A DNA stretch of 64,000 bases from Burkholderiales bacterium RIFCSPLOWO2_02_FULL_57_36 (GCA_001770855.1 MESE01000012.1:22044-86043), one strand, 5' to 3'; shown: positions 17,121 to 32,157, counted from the stretch's first letter. Notes: a model not told the origin generated them from the sequence alone. Program-made: numbers and translations.

Positions 17121-18023
17121 TCAGGTCGCGACCGGCTCCGTCCGGCGTATCGCGGTGGCTTCATTGAACACCAATGCCGCCAGCACGACGGCGCCGCCGA
17201 CCAGCGTCGCGTGTGCCGGCACTTCGCCGGCGCCGATCCATGTCCACAAGGGCCCGAGCAACACTTCAAGCAGCGCGAGCAACGAAATTTCCGGTGCGGA
17301 CAACGACTTGGACGCCGCAACCATCAGCATGCACGGCAAACCAAGCTGGAAAAAGCCGAGGATTGCAAGAATGGCGATATCGTGCAGCGATGCCTGAAAC
17401 GGCCAGCTTAGCGGCAACATCATCAGCGCGGAAAATACGCCGCCGAGCAATACCGCCGGAATCAGGTCGATCCCGTGTCCGGTCTTTTTCAGGATAACCA
17501 CATTGATCGATGCGGCGATCGGCACACCCAAGGCCACTGCCATACCGGCCAGGTGCATGCCGCCCATGTCGGACATGCCGCTGGCGAACATCCATACCAT
17601 GCCGACGAATGCTGCGCCGATTGCCAGCCAGGTGCGCAATGCAATCGTCTGACGCAAGAACAACCATGCAAAAAATGCCGTCAGCAACGGCGAAATGCTC
17701 ATCACGATCAAGGTGTTGGCCACCGTAGTCAGGGTCAACGCGATCATGAAGCAGCAAAACATCACGGCCCACATCGCACCGGACAATAGTCCCGGTTTTC
17801 CGACTGCACGAACGCTGGCAAATGCGCTGCTCTTTTGTTGCCAGACCAGCGCCCCCGCAACGAACAATGCGGCAAACACACTGCGCCAGAAAGTGATTTC
17901 AAATCCGCGGGCCGCGTCGAGATGGCGCGTGAAAACGCCGGCTATGCTCCACAGCACGGCGGCGCAGATCATTAGTAGAACGGCGTGGCGATGCGACAAT
18001 TCCTTGGGCATGAATAAGACCAT
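17121..18023 (-). CDS. EamA/DMT superfamily transporter
   Basis: 300 residues with ten hydrophobic segments in two homologous EamA halves; the first opens with AVLLMICAAVLWSIAGVFTRH and the second near AGMAVALGVPIAASINVVIL. Typical 'NTLIVMSISPLLTAFFAWLFLRQ' and 'EISLLALLEVLLGPLWTWIGAGE' end-of-half motifs. Family members export or import small metabolites, often amino acids or nucleosides; substrate unknown. An ATG at 18011 (MPKELSH) is an equal alternative start, as neither has a strong ribosome site. Ends 23 bases from the aminotransferase stop, convergent. Confidence 0.88.
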   Translation of the reverse strand: MVLFMPKELSHRHAVLLMICAAVLWSIAGVFTRHLDAARGFEITFWRSVFAALFVAGALVWQQKSSAFASVRAVGKPGLLSGAMWAVMFCCFMIALTLTTVANTLIVMSISPLLTAFFAWLFLRQTIALRTWLAIGAAFVGMVWMFASGMSDMGGMHLAGMAVALGVPIAASINVVILKKTGHGIDLIPAVLLGGVFSALMMLPLSWPFQASLHDIAILAILGFFQLGLPCMLMVAASKSLSAPEISLLALLEVLLGPLWTWIGAGEVPAHATLVGGAVVLAALVFNEATAIRRTEPVAT

Positions 18024-18030
18024 CAGGGCA

Positions 18031-18087
18031 AATAAAAACCCGTCAATTCCAAATGACCTGTAAAGGGCCAGCCGAATGTGACGGGTT
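18031..18087 (-). terminator. Terminator candidate after typA
   Basis: On the minus strand a 9-bp stem AACCCGTCA / TGACGGGTT encloses a 33-base loop and is followed directly by TTTATTT. It lies about 40 bases past the typA stop and before the next leftward gene. The large loop lowers confidence, but position and U-tract fit. Confidence 0.5.
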
Positions 18088-18125
18088 CGAATTCATGGCC
18101 ATGGAAAGCCATGAGTCGTTAAAGA

Positions 18126-19961
<1,836 letters not shown>

Positions 19962-20142
19962 GATCTTAATTTGCTGAAGGATGCGTAACTTGGAAAGCCG
20001 AATAGTATAGCATGTTGCGTGACATGAAATCAGAAAATACTCTTGATTTTCAAAGAGTTGCTGGCGATTACGCCACAGTTCAAATGGGATGGGCAGTGCG
20101 GTTTTATTGGCTACGGAAAGAAAATGACCAAGCCTGCCGGTT

Positions 20143-21078
20143 TTATTGATTATTCAACGCAACCAGCCGTTCCGGCGCAAGCACGCCGAATTCCTTCAAT
20201 TGCGCCGTACCGAGCAATTGTCCGTCGCTTTCACGATAAACCCGCACCCGGCCCTCACCTTCCGCAATAGCAACACCTTCCTTGCCGAGCGCCAATCTCT
20301 GTCCTTGCAGAAACCGTTTCGCCAATGCTTCCGGCAAGTTCACGGCAGGAAATGATGACAGTAATGCATCGACGGGCGCCAGCGCTTCCGCGCGCTCCAA
20401 TTCACTCATTTCGGCAAACATATCAAGTGTGACCGCATGGTCGAGCGACAGACTGCCGACGCCGATACGGCACAACTCTCGCAGATGGGCGCCGCAGCCG
20501 AGCGCCGCGCCGATGTCTTCACCCAGTACGCGGATATACGTGCCTTTACTGCATTGAACGCGCAATGTCAGATAGGGAGATTGATAGTCCAGCAGTTCCA
20601 GCATGTGGATCGTTACCCGCCGCGCGTCGCGTTCCAGCGTCACACCCGCGCGCGCATATTCATACAAGGGCTTGCCGTCACGCTTGAGCGCGGAATACAT
20701 GGGAGGAATCTGATCAAGCTCGCCGCGAAACCGGGAAAGCACTGCTTCGATCTGATCGCGTTCGGCATTTACCGCGCAAGTCGATATCACCTCGCCCTCG
20801 GTATCGCCGGTAACGGTGCGAATGCCAAGATGGACCACGGTCTCGTAGGTCTTGTCGGCGTCAAGCAGATCTTGCGCGAATTTTGTCGCTTCGCCAAAAC
20901 ACAATGGCAAAAGACCGGTTGCAAACGGATCGAGCGTGCCGGTGTGCCCAGCCTTTTCCGCGTTAAGAAGGCGCTTGGCCTTGATCAGCGCATCGTTGCT
21001 GGAATGGCCGACGGATTTGTCGAGCAGCAGAACGCCATGCACCGGTACGCGTTTTTTCTTGGCTTGAGGGTTCGCCAT
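20143..21078 (-). CDS. truB: tRNA pseudouridine(55) synthase TruB
   Basis: 311 residues. HGVLLLDKSVGHSSNDALIKAKRLL at the start, catalytic Asp in GHTGTLDPFATG, then TKFAQDLLDADKTYE and RFRGELDQIPPMYSALKRDGKPLYEYAR, all diagnostic. A C-terminal PUA-like part follows. Makes pseudouridine 55 in the T-loop of tRNAs. Last of the rimP-nusA-infB-rbfA-truB series, 46 bases after rbfA, as in many Proteobacteria. Confidence 0.96.
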   Translation of the reverse strand: MANPQAKKKRVPVHGVLLLDKSVGHSSNDALIKAKRLLNAEKAGHTGTLDPFATGLLPLCFGEATKFAQDLLDADKTYETVVHLGIRTVTGDTEGEVISTCAVNAERDQIEAVLSRFRGELDQIPPMYSALKRDGKPLYEYARAGVTLERDARRVTIHMLELLDYQSPYLTLRVQCSKGTYIRVLGEDIGAALGCGAHLRELCRIGVGSLSLDHAVTLDMFAEMSELERAEALAPVDALLSSFPAVNLPEALAKRFLQGQRLALGKEGVAIAEGEGRVRVYRESDGQLLGTAQLKEFGVLAPERLVALNNQ

Positions 21079-21124
21079 GTCGGGTCACATCTTTACTGTA
21101 CGCAGGAAAAGCGCGGGTGCGAAA

Positions 21125-21514
21125 TCAGCCTTCTTCCGCATCCTTGGCGCGCGACGCAACTGCCTGGTCGATCAGCTTCGATAATTCGATACCGCGCGCA
21201 GTCGAGTTATCGTGCACGAAATGCAACTCGGGAAGAGTATGAATGGTGAGGCGGCGGCCAAGTTGGCCGCGAATAAAACCGGCAGCCTTGCTAAGGCCGG
21301 TCACCGTATTCTGTATTGCCTCCGGGTCGTCATTGAGCATGGTAAAGAACACCTTGGCATGTGCATAATCCGGAGTGATCTGCACCTCGGTGATCGTGAT
21401 CATGCCCACGCGCGGATCTTTCAGATCGTATGCAACGATTTCCGCCAGATCGCGCTGGATCTGGTCCGCCACGCGCAAGCCGCGTCCAGGAATGGATTTG
21501 CTATGTTTAGCCAT
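21125..21514 (-). CDS. rbfA: Ribosome-binding factor A
   Basis: 129 residues starting at the ATG at 21514 ([10 protein letters not shown]). KH-like fold: [31 protein letters not shown], then [11 protein letters not shown] and the [28 protein letters not shown] block that is the hallmark of RbfA. Helps mature the 30S subunit and 16S 5' end, important in the cold. The frame is open to 21667, overlapping infB, but the extra residues do not fit the family. 62 bases after infB. Confidence 0.95.
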   Translation of the reverse strand: MAKHSKSIPGRGLRVADQIQRDLAEIVAYDLKDPRVGMITITEVQITPDYAHAKVFFTMLNDDPEAIQNTVTGLSKAAGFIRGQLGRRLTIHTLPELHFVHDNSTARGIELSKLIDQAVASRAKDAEEG

Positions 21515-21576
21515 GATGATAATCGCCGATGGTGCCGCGGTCGCGGCGGGCGACAAAGTCACCCGCCTGAGCCGGA

Positions 21577-24381
21577 TTAGAGAGTACGGGCGACTTCCTG
21601 AACTTCGAAGACTTCCAGTTGATCGCCTTCCTTGACGTCGTTGAAGTTTTTCAGAGTCAAACCGCATTCAAAGCCGGCTTTCACTTCCTTCACGTCATCC
21701 TTGAAGCGTTTGAGCGAATCGAGTTCGCCGGTCCACACCACTACGTTGTCGCGCAGAAGACGCACGGACGAGCCGCGCTTGACTACGCCATCCAGCACGT
21801 AGCAACCGGCAATCGCGCCGACCTTGCTGACCAGGATCACCTGGCGGATTTCCACCAGGCCGAGTGCCTGTTCGCGCTTCTCCGGCGACAACATGCCGGA
21901 CATTGCCGCCTTGATCTCGTCGACCGCATCGTAAATGATGTTGTAGTAGCGAATGTCGATGCCGGTGGCTTCCGCCAGCTTGCGTGCGGATGCGTCGGCT
22001 CTTGTATTGAAGCCGATGATGATCGCCTTCGACGCAAGCGCCAGGTTGACGTCCGATTCGCTGATGCCGCCCACTGCCGCATGCACCACCTGTACCCGCA
22101 CTTCACTGGTGGACAACTTCTGCATCGCATGGATAATCGCTTCCTGCGAACCTTGCACGTCGGTCTTGATGATCATCGGCAGGTTCTTGATTTCACCTTC
22201 GGCCAACTGGTCGAACATGTTCTCGAGCTTGGCTGCCTGTTGCTTGGCCAGCTTCACATCGCGGAACTTGCCTTGACGGAACAAGCCGATCTCGCGCGCC
22301 TTGCGCTCATCGGTCATGACCATCACTTCTTCGCCGGCGACCGGCACTTCGGTCAAGCCCTGGATCTCCACCGGAATCGAAGGGCCGGCTTCGCTGATGC
22401 TCTTGCCGTTCTCGTCGATCATCGCGCGCACACGGCCATACGAAGATCCGGCCAGCACCACATCGCCGCGCTTCAGGGTGCCTGACTGAACCAGGATCGT
22501 CGCAACCGGACCACGGCCCTTGTCGAGCTTGGCCTCGATCACGAGGCCGCGGGCCGGTGCATTGACCGGCGCTTTCAATTCCAGCACTTCAGCTTGCAGC
22601 AACACGTTTTCAAGCAAGGAATCAATACCTTGACCGGTCTTGGCCGACACCTGAATGAAAGGCGATTCGCCGCCGTATGCTTCCGGCACGACCTGTTCCG
22701 CAATCAATTCCTGCGTAACGCGGTCGTGATTTGCACCCGGCTTGTCGATCTTGTTGATTGCAACAACCAGGGACACGCCTGCCGCTTTTGCATGGGCAAT
22801 CGCTTCCTTGGTCTGCGGCATCACGCCGTCGTCGGCCGCCACCACCAGAATCACGATATCGGTCGCCTTGGCGCCGCGTGCACGCATGGCGGTAAATGCT
22901 TCATGGCCCGGCGTATCGAGGAACGTGATCATGCCGCGCGGCGTTTCAACGTGGTAGGCACCGATGTGCTGGGTAATGCCGCCCGCTTCACCGGACGCCA
23001 CTTTGGCGCGCCGGATATAGTCAAGCAAGGATGTCTTGCCGTGATCGACGTGGCCCATTACGGTAACCACCGGAGCACGCGGCAACGACTCGACATCGGG
23101 ATGTTCCACACCCTCCGTCAGCAATGCCTCAGGATCGTCGAGCTTGGCCGCGTGTGCGGTATGACCCATTTCCTCCACCAGGATCATCGCGGTTTCCTGG
23201 TCGAGCACCTGGTTGATGGTGACCATCTGACCGAGTTTCATCAAATGCTTGATGACTTCCGATGCCTTCACCGACATCTTGTGCGCCAATTCGGCAACCG
23301 TAATCGTTTCCGGTACATGCACATCCTTGACCACAGCTTCGGTCGGCGCCTGGAAATTGGTTTCACGATCGTCGTGATGGGAGGTGCGACGGCCTTTCGG
23401 ACCGGCACGCCAGCCATCGCGGCCGCCGCCTGTATTGCCGCGGGTCTTGATGCCGACACCGCCGCGCTTCTTGGCGTCGTCTTGCCAAGTGGACGAAACG
23501 TTTGCCGATTTGATCGATTTTTTGTCGGCGGTAACGGCCGGTTTCTTGTCGTCTTTCTTTTCGCCGGGTTTCTTCTCGGCCGGTTTGTGCAGCGTACCTT
23601 CGGCCGGTTTCGCCTTGGCGACTACCGGTGCCGGTTCCGGCTCAGGCGCTTTTATCGCCCTGCGCGGTGCGTTCATCATCGCCTTGATCTGCGCGACTTC
23701 GTCTGCGACAACCTTACGCGCACGCTCGGTCACCGCGGCTTTTTCAGCGGCATCCTTGGCGCTTTGCGCAGTTTTTTTCTTGGCTTCTTCAGCAACGATG
23801 CGCTTTTTCTCGTCGTCGGCGGCATCGCCGACATCAACTGCGGCCGGTTGGGCAGCAGCCTTTGCAGCATCGAGTTCCGCCTTGCGGATTGCCTTTGCCT
23901 GTGCTTCCTTCTCCGCTTCCAGCTTGGCCAGATGCTCCTGCTTCGCGCGCAGATCCGCTTCCTGCCGAGCCATCAACTCTGCATGCCGGCGTGCTTCGTC
24001 CGCCCGACGGGCCAGCTCCGCCTCATCGATCGCAGGCGCTTCGACAACCGTTGGCGGCGCTTCTTCGATCGCCGGTTCATCACGTTTGACGAACGTACGT
24101 TTCTTGCGAACCTCGACTTGAATCGTGCGCGATTTTCCAGTCGCGTCGGCCTGCTTGATCTCGGTGGTCTCTTTACGCGTCAGCGTGATTTTTCTCTTCT
24201 CGCCATCCGGCGCAACACCGTGAGAGCGGCGCAGATGCCCGAGCAATTTGTCCTTGTCTTCCTTGGACAATTGGTCGGCAGTCGAGCTTTTTTCGACGCC
24301 TGCGGCACGCAGCTGCGTCAGCAGCAGATCGGCCGGCATCTTGAGCTCGGTGGCAAATTGGGCTACGTTGTTACTCGCCAT
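21577..24381 (-). CDS. infB: Translation initiation factor IF-2
   Basis: 934 residues. IF2_N domain at 1-55 ([26 protein letters not shown]), then a long Ala/Lys/Glu-rich charged linker to about 300, a second IF2_N-like domain near 350-400 ([34 protein letters not shown]), G domain from about 430 ([37 protein letters not shown]), and C-terminal fMet-tRNA-binding domains ([20 protein letters not shown] near the end). Places initiator tRNA on the 30S subunit. Follows nusA by 50 bases in the rimP operon. A very long open frame on the other strand is a shadow of its repetitive linker. Confidence 0.97.
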   Translation of the reverse strand: MASNNVAQFATELKMPADLLLTQLRAAGVEKSSTADQLSKEDKDKLLGHLRRSHGVAPDGEKRKITLTRKETTEIKQADATGKSRTIQVEVRKKRTFVKRDEPAIEEAPPTVVEAPAIDEAELARRADEARRHAELMARQEADLRAKQEHLAKLEAEKEAQAKAIRKAELDAAKAAAQPAAVDVGDAADDEKKRIVAEEAKKKTAQSAKDAAEKAAVTERARKVVADEVAQIKAMMNAPRRAIKAPEPEPAPVVAKAKPAEGTLHKPAEKKPGEKKDDKKPAVTADKKSIKSANVSSTWQDDAKKRGGVGIKTRGNTGGGRDGWRAGPKGRRTSHHDDRETNFQAPTEAVVKDVHVPETITVAELAHKMSVKASEVIKHLMKLGQMVTINQVLDQETAMILVEEMGHTAHAAKLDDPEALLTEGVEHPDVESLPRAPVVTVMGHVDHGKTSLLDYIRRAKVASGEAGGITQHIGAYHVETPRGMITFLDTPGHEAFTAMRARGAKATDIVILVVAADDGVMPQTKEAIAHAKAAGVSLVVAINKIDKPGANHDRVTQELIAEQVVPEAYGGESPFIQVSAKTGQGIDSLLENVLLQAEVLELKAPVNAPARGLVIEAKLDKGRGPVATILVQSGTLKRGDVVLAGSSYGRVRAMIDENGKSISEAGPSIPVEIQGLTEVPVAGEEVMVMTDERKAREIGLFRQGKFRDVKLAKQQAAKLENMFDQLAEGEIKNLPMIIKTDVQGSQEAIIHAMQKLSTSEVRVQVVHAAVGGISESDVNLALASKAIIIGFNTRADASARKLAEATGIDIRYYNIIYDAVDEIKAAMSGMLSPEKREQALGLVEIRQVILVSKVGAIAGCYVLDGVVKRGSSVRLLRDNVVVWTGELDSLKRFKDDVKEVKAGFECGLTLKNFNDVKEGDQLEVFEVQEVARTL

Positions 24382-24431
24382 TCAGTCCTCTTTTCTATGT
24401 GACGCGATGGATGATTGTGGAACTTCGAGAA

Positions 24432-26473
<2,042 letters not shown>

Positions 26474-26548
26474 GGCAAATTCCCCGTAAACGCTACATCC
26501 GGCGCCGCGACAATCTTTACGGGGCGCCGAATCCACAAATTGTTTAAC

Positions 26549-26580
26549 AAAAAAAAAATGGGCATCTGCCCATCTTTTTT
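26549..26580 (-). terminator. Rho-independent terminator after rluB (bidirectional)
   Basis: A stem ATGGGC / GCCCAT with the loop ATCT, flanked by a run of A on the left and TCTTTTTT on the right. On the minus strand this gives hairpin plus U-tract about 175 bases past the rluB stop, separating the scpB-rluB unit from rimP. It sits just upstream of rimP, so rimP must have a promoter within or after it. Confidence 0.85.
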
Positions 26581-26751
26581 ATGATTCAAGCCGCCTGCAG
26601 TTATTTCCCGGTGAAGTTCTCGCGGGAGACGGCCCTTGTAAACTGCAAGATTATAATCGATTACTTAGTACCCTGCAATGCCGCGGTGGATGTTTCACCT
26701 CTTTAGCGGCGCCACTCACGCCGCCGGCATGGCCAATTGATGTGCAACACC

Positions 26752-28389
26752 TTATCCCCGCGACCGGCGACGCAACGGCCCTTGGGCACCAGTCGGGGCA
26801 CCGCCCTGCCGACCCTGCGCGCCCTGCCCTTGCCGAGTCTGTCCGCCCACTCCCCCGCGTCCCGCACCGCTGTTGCGGCGGGGCTGACCCATTCCCGGAA
26901 ATCCAAGTGCGGTTTGCAACGGATCCGGCTGGCGCGGGCGCGACTGACCCTGACCGCCGCGTCCAGGGGTGCGCTGCTGGCCCTGATTGTTTTCAAAATT
27001 ATTGCCGGTACGATTGGCGCCACCCTGGTTGGCGCCACCCTGGCGGGCCGACGGTCCGCCCCGACCCTTGGCCGGCTGGGCTTGCCCGGCAGCCTTTTCC
27101 AGTCCGCTTATCTTCATCAAGTCGCGCACCGCATGCTCATCCATTTCTTCCCACCGGCCGCGCTTCAAACCTGGGGGCAACGTCAATGCGCCATAGCGAG
27201 TACGAATCAGGCGCGATACGGTCAGGCCGATTGCCTCGAACATGCGACGCACCTCCCGGTTGCGGCCTTCGCCAATCGTAACGCGATACCATTTATTGAC
27301 GCCCTCGCCGCCGCCATCGGCAACCCTGGAAAACTGGGCAGTGCCATCGTCAAGCTCAATGCCGGCCAGCAATTTCTGGCGCATGCCTTCTTCCAGCTCA
27401 CCCAGTGTGCGTACCGCATACTCGCGATCGATGCCATAACGTGGATGCATCAACCGGTTAGCCAGATCGCCGGACGTGGTAAACAACAGCAAACCTTCGG
27501 TGTTGAAATCGAGACGTCCCACGGCCAGCCATTTCGCGGCTTTCATCGTCGGCAATCGATCGAATACCGATGGCCGCCCCTCGGGATCGCTGTTACTGAC
27601 AATTTCGCCAGCAGGCTTGTGATATATCAGTACCCGCGGCGGACGGGTGGTGACTTTGCGCTGCAGTAATTTACCGTTGATGCGTACTTGATCGGCCGGC
27701 AAAATACGCTGGCCTATATGGGCAGGTTCGCCATTCACGGACACACGTCCGGCAATAATTAATTCTTCCATATCCCGGCGCGAACCGAGGCCGACATCGG
27801 CCAGCACCTTGTGCAACTTCGGGGCATCGTCGTCCGCAGTGAGATCGCGCCGGACATTCTTTGCCTGTGCGTCACGATTATTCGGCTTGCCGTTCGGCTT
27901 GTCTTCTTCGGCCTGACTATCAAACGCTTCCGATGTGACGAACGAAAAAACCGCATCCGCATCCGCCGGCTTGGCTTGCGGCGCCGTCTTGCCATTTGCG
28001 TTACCAGGCTGATTGCGCTGTTTCTGGGAAGTCCTTTTCCCTTTCATCCGCTCATCCACGGAACCGCTATTGCGCTCCCTGCGCGGCCTGGCATTCCCTG
28101 GTTCCGCGGGGTCGCCGGCATTGACCGGCGGCATTTCGCCATCCGACGGGCCTGCCGAAACCGCCTCGCCGCTTGCGGTGCTATCCGAACGCGGGGCATT
28201 CCTGGCACGCCTCAATGTACGCGGACCGCGCACGCCGCGTTTTGCCGGCCGCTCGCCTTCTTGCGTCCGACCGGACGTCTTGCTCTCGGAGTTTGCGTCG
28301 GCCTGGATGCCGCTTTTTTCTTCAGCCTTATTGGAGTCTGAAGAAACGGCATCGATTACCTGTGTGTCATTGGGGGTAGGAAGGGTCAT
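26752..28389 (-). CDS. rluB: 23S rRNA pseudouridine(2605) synthase RluB
   Basis: 545 residues from the ATG at 28389, much longer than E. coli RluB (about 290). The core lies in the middle: S4 domain ([31 protein letters not shown]), then the RsuA/RluB catalytic part with Asp in [36 protein letters not shown] and SRLIRTRYG. About 185 residues of charged, low-complexity sequence precede it, and a Gly/Gln/Asn/Arg-rich, RGG-like tail of roughly 110 residues follows. Modifies U2605 in 23S rRNA. Start overlaps the scpB end by 23 bases; an upstream TTG at 28428 is a less likely start. Confidence 0.9.
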   Translation of the reverse strand: MTLPTPNDTQVIDAVSSDSNKAEEKSGIQADANSESKTSGRTQEGERPAKRGVRGPRTLRRARNAPRSDSTASGEAVSAGPSDGEMPPVNAGDPAEPGNARPRRERNSGSVDERMKGKRTSQKQRNQPGNANGKTAPQAKPADADAVFSFVTSEAFDSQAEEDKPNGKPNNRDAQAKNVRRDLTADDDAPKLHKVLADVGLGSRRDMEELIIAGRVSVNGEPAHIGQRILPADQVRINGKLLQRKVTTRPPRVLIYHKPAGEIVSNSDPEGRPSVFDRLPTMKAAKWLAVGRLDFNTEGLLLFTTSGDLANRLMHPRYGIDREYAVRTLGELEEGMRQKLLAGIELDDGTAQFSRVADGGGEGVNKWYRVTIGEGRNREVRRMFEAIGLTVSRLIRTRYGALTLPPGLKRGRWEEMDEHAVRDLMKISGLEKAAGQAQPAKGRGGPSARQGGANQGGANRTGNNFENNQGQQRTPGRGGQGQSRPRQPDPLQTALGFPGMGQPRRNSGAGRGGVGGQTRQGQGAQGRQGGAPTGAQGPLRRRSRG

Positions 28390-29203
28390 TGTTCGATTCG
28401 TCGTTTGACTGACCTGGCTCAGCGTCAACCGTTGATTCTGGCGCGAGGTCGTGAGAAAGAATTTCAGTATTCAATACCAGCCGATCGGCCTCGAAATCTG
28501 TTTCGGCTTCACGGTTTTCAGCAACAGCTTCTGCGACACTGTCCATGGCAATCGCTTCATGCTCTTCGAGAGACTCAGCCGCAAAATCGATGGCGGTCTG
28601 ATCAAGATTGGCTTGAAACTCAGCCTCAAGCGCTTGCATCTCCAACAGCGATCCTTCCTGCATTTCACCCTTCATCGCCTGTTGCAGCGGCGGCAACTGG
28701 TCCAGCGAGGTCAAGCCGAGATCATCAAGAAACTGCCTGGTGGTTGCAAACAAACCCGGACGTCCCGGCACATCGCGATGGCCGATCGCTTCGATCCAGC
28801 CGCGGTCTTCCAGCATTTTGATGGTCTGCGAATTAACCGTCACGCCGCGGATTTCTTCAATGTCACCCCGGGTGACGGGCTGCCTATAGGCAATAATAGC
28901 CAGGGTTTCCAGGGTTGCGCGCGAATATTTCGGCGGTTTTTCCGGATTCAGCCGCTCAAGGTAAATTTTCATCTCGGGGCGGCTTTGAAAACGCCAACCG
29001 GTCGACAGACTGACAACTTCGATACCTTTGTCCGACCAATCGATGCGCAACTCTTCGAGCAGCATCTTGATCGTATCGGCGCCGACTTCATCGGTGCTTT
29101 CGCCACTACCCACATAGAGCTTCTTGAGATCGTTGATCGACAACGGCTCATGTGCGCAAAGCAATGCGGTTTCGAGGACTTTCTTCGCCTCAGCAGTATT
29201 CAT
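28367..29203 (-). CDS. scpB: Segregation and condensation protein ScpB
   Basis: 278 residues. Two winged-helix domains: [25 protein letters not shown] at the N-terminus and [25 protein letters not shown] with [34 protein letters not shown] in the second, which are diagnostic. An acidic tail of about 90 residues follows. With ScpA and Smc it forms the bacterial condensin. No scpA is next to it in this window. Translationally overlapped with rluB, as in many Betaproteobacteria. Confidence 0.95.
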   Translation of the reverse strand: MNTAEAKKVLETALLCAHEPLSINDLKKLYVGSGESTDEVGADTIKMLLEELRIDWSDKGIEVVSLSTGWRFQSRPEMKIYLERLNPEKPPKYSRATLETLAIIAYRQPVTRGDIEEIRGVTVNSQTIKMLEDRGWIEAIGHRDVPGRPGLFATTRQFLDDLGLTSLDQLPPLQQAMKGEMQEGSLLEMQALEAEFQANLDQTAIDFAAESLEEHEAIAMDSVAEAVAENREAETDFEADRLVLNTEILSHDLAPESTVDAEPGQSNDESNNDPSYPQ

Positions 29204-29365
29204 GTGCGATTCTTGTACGGCTTGTTAGTTGCAATTTGCAGAGGTTATAGTTTCAACGACAAGCATCCCATGATGCTGTCCGGTTAAAGAACCCGTTGAT
29301 GCTGCTTTCCGGCGCCCGTTTAGAGGAGGTGTAATGATGGGCGGGAATATCAAGACTAGTAAGAC

Positions 29366-29443
<78 letters not shown>

Positions 29444-29609
29444 TCTGAAGAAACGAACTATACATGGGTTCGAATGACAATGCAAATCCAATCGCGCGAT
29501 TGGCCTGCAATGCTACACTTCTCGCTGTATTCCACTCTTGACCGAAACATGCCTCGGCGGTTCTTTCGATCAAGTGCTTACCAATCGTTTTCGATTCTTC
29601 CTATTGCTT

Positions 29610-30185
29610 ATGAAATATTGTTCCGAATGCGCGCACCCGGTGTTGCTTCAAATCCCACCTGACGACAACCGTCCGCGTTATGTATGCAGTCAATGCGGCG
29701 TGATCCATTACCAGAATCCAAAGATGGTGATTGGATCGATCCCGGTGTGGCAGCGGGATGGTGAAACGAAAATCCTGCTTTGCAAACGTGCGATCGAACC
29801 GCGTTACGGCTATTGGACGCTGCCTGCCGGATTCATGGAAAACAATGAGACTACTGAAGCTGCGGCGATTCGGGAGACTGAAGAAGAAGCGGGTGCGAAT
29901 ATTGAGCTACATCAATTATTTTCGCTATTGAACGTTCCTCATGTGCATCAGGTACATATGTTCTACCGTGCCACGTTGCTCGATCTGGACTACGTCGCAG
30001 GTATCGAGAGCCTCGATGTGAAACTTTTTTCCGAAACCGAGATTCCGTGGGACGAAATTGCCTTTCCGACTGTCGGGCATACTCTGAAATTGTTTTTTGC
30101 TGATCTGGCAAACATCACGGATGGCGGCGGCTACGGTTTTCATTCCCTTGACATAACCAAGCCGATACCGCGTCCCGCATCCTAG
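29610..30185 (+). CDS. NUDIX hydrolase with N-terminal zinc ribbon
   Basis: 191 residues from the ATG at 29610 (MKYCSECAHPV). Zinc ribbon CSEC...CSQCG at 5-40, then the NUDIX box starting GFMENNETTE and ending RETEEEAGA, which matches GX5EX7REUXEEXGU fully. The core YWTLPAGF before it is typical of the NudC/ADP-ribose group, but the length suits the short 'YjhB-like' branch that hydrolyses ADP-ribose or nucleotide sugars. The ribosome site is weak and the frame is open to 29538. Divergent from tRNA-fMet. Confidence 0.9.
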   Translation: MKYCSECAHPVLLQIPPDDNRPRYVCSQCGVIHYQNPKMVIGSIPVWQRDGETKILLCKRAIEPRYGYWTLPAGFMENNETTEAAAIRETEEEAGANIELHQLFSLLNVPHVHQVHMFYRATLLDLDYVAGIESLDVKLFSETEIPWDEIAFPTVGHTLKLFFADLANITDGGGYGFHSLDITKPIPRPAS

Positions 30186-30316
30186 ATCGCGAACTGGGTC
30201 TGGATAGATACGCATCGATAAGGAGAAAATATCCTATCCATGAAGCTCTATGTTCGCCCATACGCCACTAATCCGCGTCGCTTCACAATGTTTATGCAGA
30301 ATAGACAAACAACTGG

Positions 30317-31486
30317 CTATGACTTCAACTCTTCCACTTTCACCTGGATGGATACGGTTTTCCCCTTGCGCCATATTTCTGCACTGATTGTTTCACCGGG
30401 TTTGGTGCCTGCGACCAAGCGCGCCAGATCGGCGGAGTACTCAACTGCTCGACCGTCAAGGGACAAAATCACATCGCCGGGTTGAATGCCGGCCCGGTCC
30501 GCCGGTCCGCCTCTCTGAACGGCAGCAACCAATGCACCGCGTGGTTCCTTCATGCCCAACATCGAGGCCAGGTCGAGCGTCAGCTCTTGCAGTTGCACGC
30601 CGATACGGCCACGAATCACTTTTCCTGATTCACGCAACTGGTCGGCGATGGTCATCGCGACGTCCATCGGGATCGCAAATGAAATCCCCATGAAGCCCCC
30701 GGTCTGACTGTAAATCTGGGCGTTGATGCCGATGACTTCGCCTTTGGTGCTGAACAGCGGACCGCCGGAATTGCCCGGGTTGACCGCGACATCGGTTTGT
30801 ATGAAAGGCACGTAACTTTCATTCGGCAATGAACGCCCTTTTGCGCTGATGACGCCGACGGTTATGCTGTTCTCGAAGCCAAATGGCGACCCGATCGCAG
30901 CAACCCATTCACCAGGCTCGATCTGGTTCGCATCACCGATTTTTACGACAGGCAAATCCTTGGCATCAATCTTCAAAAGCGCCACATCGGTATAAGGATC
31001 GGCGCCGATGACCTTGGCATTGTATTCACGTTTATTGGTCAATTTGACCGACACTTGCCGCGCGTCTTCAACAACGTGGGCATTGGTCAGGATATATCCA
31101 TCCCGGCTGATAATGAATCCCGACCCCAGGCCGGTGGCCGGTATGCCCTGTGGTTCACGCGGCGGACCGAAGCGCCGGAAAAATTCAAACATCGGATCGC
31201 CCTCCCGCAACTGAGGCACTCCGCGCGGGTTACTTACAATGCGCACGGTGCTGATATTGACTACTGCCGGCCCCTGCTGCTTTACCAGATTGACGAAGCT
31301 GGGCAATTCGATGCCTGGCGCCGGAGAAGGCTGGGCGTTTTGTTGCGCCGCCGGCGGCGGCGCGGGAACGGCCTGCTTCGGCTCCACTGCGGCCTGATCT
31401 TGATCTGATCGAGAACATGCCATCAATAGCAATGCCATCGCGACGATCGTTATCTTCTTGCTTATCTGACGGTTTCCGTTCGACAT
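30317..31486 (-). CDS. HtrA/DegQ-like serine protease, lipoprotein with one PDZ domain
   Basis: 389 residues. Lipobox LLLMAC followed by SRSDQD, so the mature protein is lipid-anchored; a 50-residue Ala/Pro/Gln linker follows. Protease domain with the triad His in LTNAHVVED, Asp in YTDVALLKID and Ser in NPGNSGGPLF. Only one PDZ domain (ARGALVAAVQRGGPADRAGIQPGDVI) remains at the C-terminus, unlike DegP/DegQ with two, so by size it resembles DegS/AlgW. It could work in envelope quality control or in sigma-E signalling; no rpoE or rse gene is nearby. Mature residue +2 is Ser, compatible with outer-membrane sorting. Confidence 0.9.
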   Translation of the reverse strand: MSNGNRQISKKITIVAMALLLMACSRSDQDQAAVEPKQAVPAPPPAAQQNAQPSPAPGIELPSFVNLVKQQGPAVVNISTVRIVSNPRGVPQLREGDPMFEFFRRFGPPREPQGIPATGLGSGFIISRDGYILTNAHVVEDARQVSVKLTNKREYNAKVIGADPYTDVALLKIDAKDLPVVKIGDANQIEPGEWVAAIGSPFGFENSITVGVISAKGRSLPNESYVPFIQTDVAVNPGNSGGPLFSTKGEVIGINAQIYSQTGGFMGISFAIPMDVAMTIADQLRESGKVIRGRIGVQLQELTLDLASMLGMKEPRGALVAAVQRGGPADRAGIQPGDVILSLDGRAVEYSADLARLVAGTKPGETISAEIWRKGKTVSIQVKVEELKS

Positions 31487-31692
31487 TTTTTCTCCGATGC
31501 CTGATTCAGCGTGTTGGGAAGAAGCGCATACGCAAAAAACTTCGCAGCAAGAATAGGCAAAATGAATGCCCGAGCGACTAATTATGTTGTGAAAGAAACG
31601 TGCGGGCCGTTATCTTGCATGCCGTTGATTTCAAGCTATATGAATTCGATTCAACGCTCTTGCCGCAGGTAACGCTACAACCGCATGCGCTT

Positions 31693-32157
31693 TCAAGCAG
31701 GCTTGGCAACCATCAAGTAAAACACGATGACCAGCGATGCGAAGGCCGGTATGCCAAGCAACACCCAGATCCTCAGATAGCGCCAGTAAATTGCCGGCAA
31801 CACTGTATTTGATTGAACCGCTGCACGCGCAAAACCATGCATCTTGATCTGCAGCCATACTACCGGCAGCCAACAGGCTCCGGCAACGAAATACAATACG
31901 ATCGACCACAAAATCCATGAGCTAGTCAGCGGATAACCCGCGAGGTGTATCAGGTAAAAACCGGTGAGCGGCTGAATGATGATCGTCGGCGTGGTAAACA
32001 CCCAATCCGCCAGCACCACATAACGCGCCACGACGGCGATCGCGCGAACGTCGCGCGACAGGCTGACAAAGAACATATAGAAAGCCGAACCGATCCCCGT
32101 GCCGAACAGTAGCGTGGATGAAAGGATGTGCAACCATTTCACGACCATGTATTCCAT
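31693..32157 (-). CDS. DUF2269-family membrane protein
   Basis: 154 residues from the ATG at 32157. Four hydrophobic segments: WLHILSSTLLFGTGIGSAFYMF, VVLADWVFTTPTIIIQPLTGFYLIHLAG, WILWSIVLYFVAGACWLPVVWLQIKMH and WVLLGIPAFASLVIVFYLMVAKP. The 'KWLHILSS', 'D..FT.P....QP.TG' and 'CWLPVVWLQ..M' motifs match the DUF2269 (integral membrane) family, with conserved His that could bind heme. Start overlaps the stop of the upstream fusion gene (TGATG), so the pair is coupled. Function unknown. Confidence 0.85.
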   Translation of the reverse strand: MEYMVVKWLHILSSTLLFGTGIGSAFYMFFVSLSRDVRAIAVVARYVVLADWVFTTPTIIIQPLTGFYLIHLAGYPLTSSWILWSIVLYFVAGACWLPVVWLQIKMHGFARAAVQSNTVLPAIYWRYLRIWVLLGIPAFASLVIVFYLMVAKPA

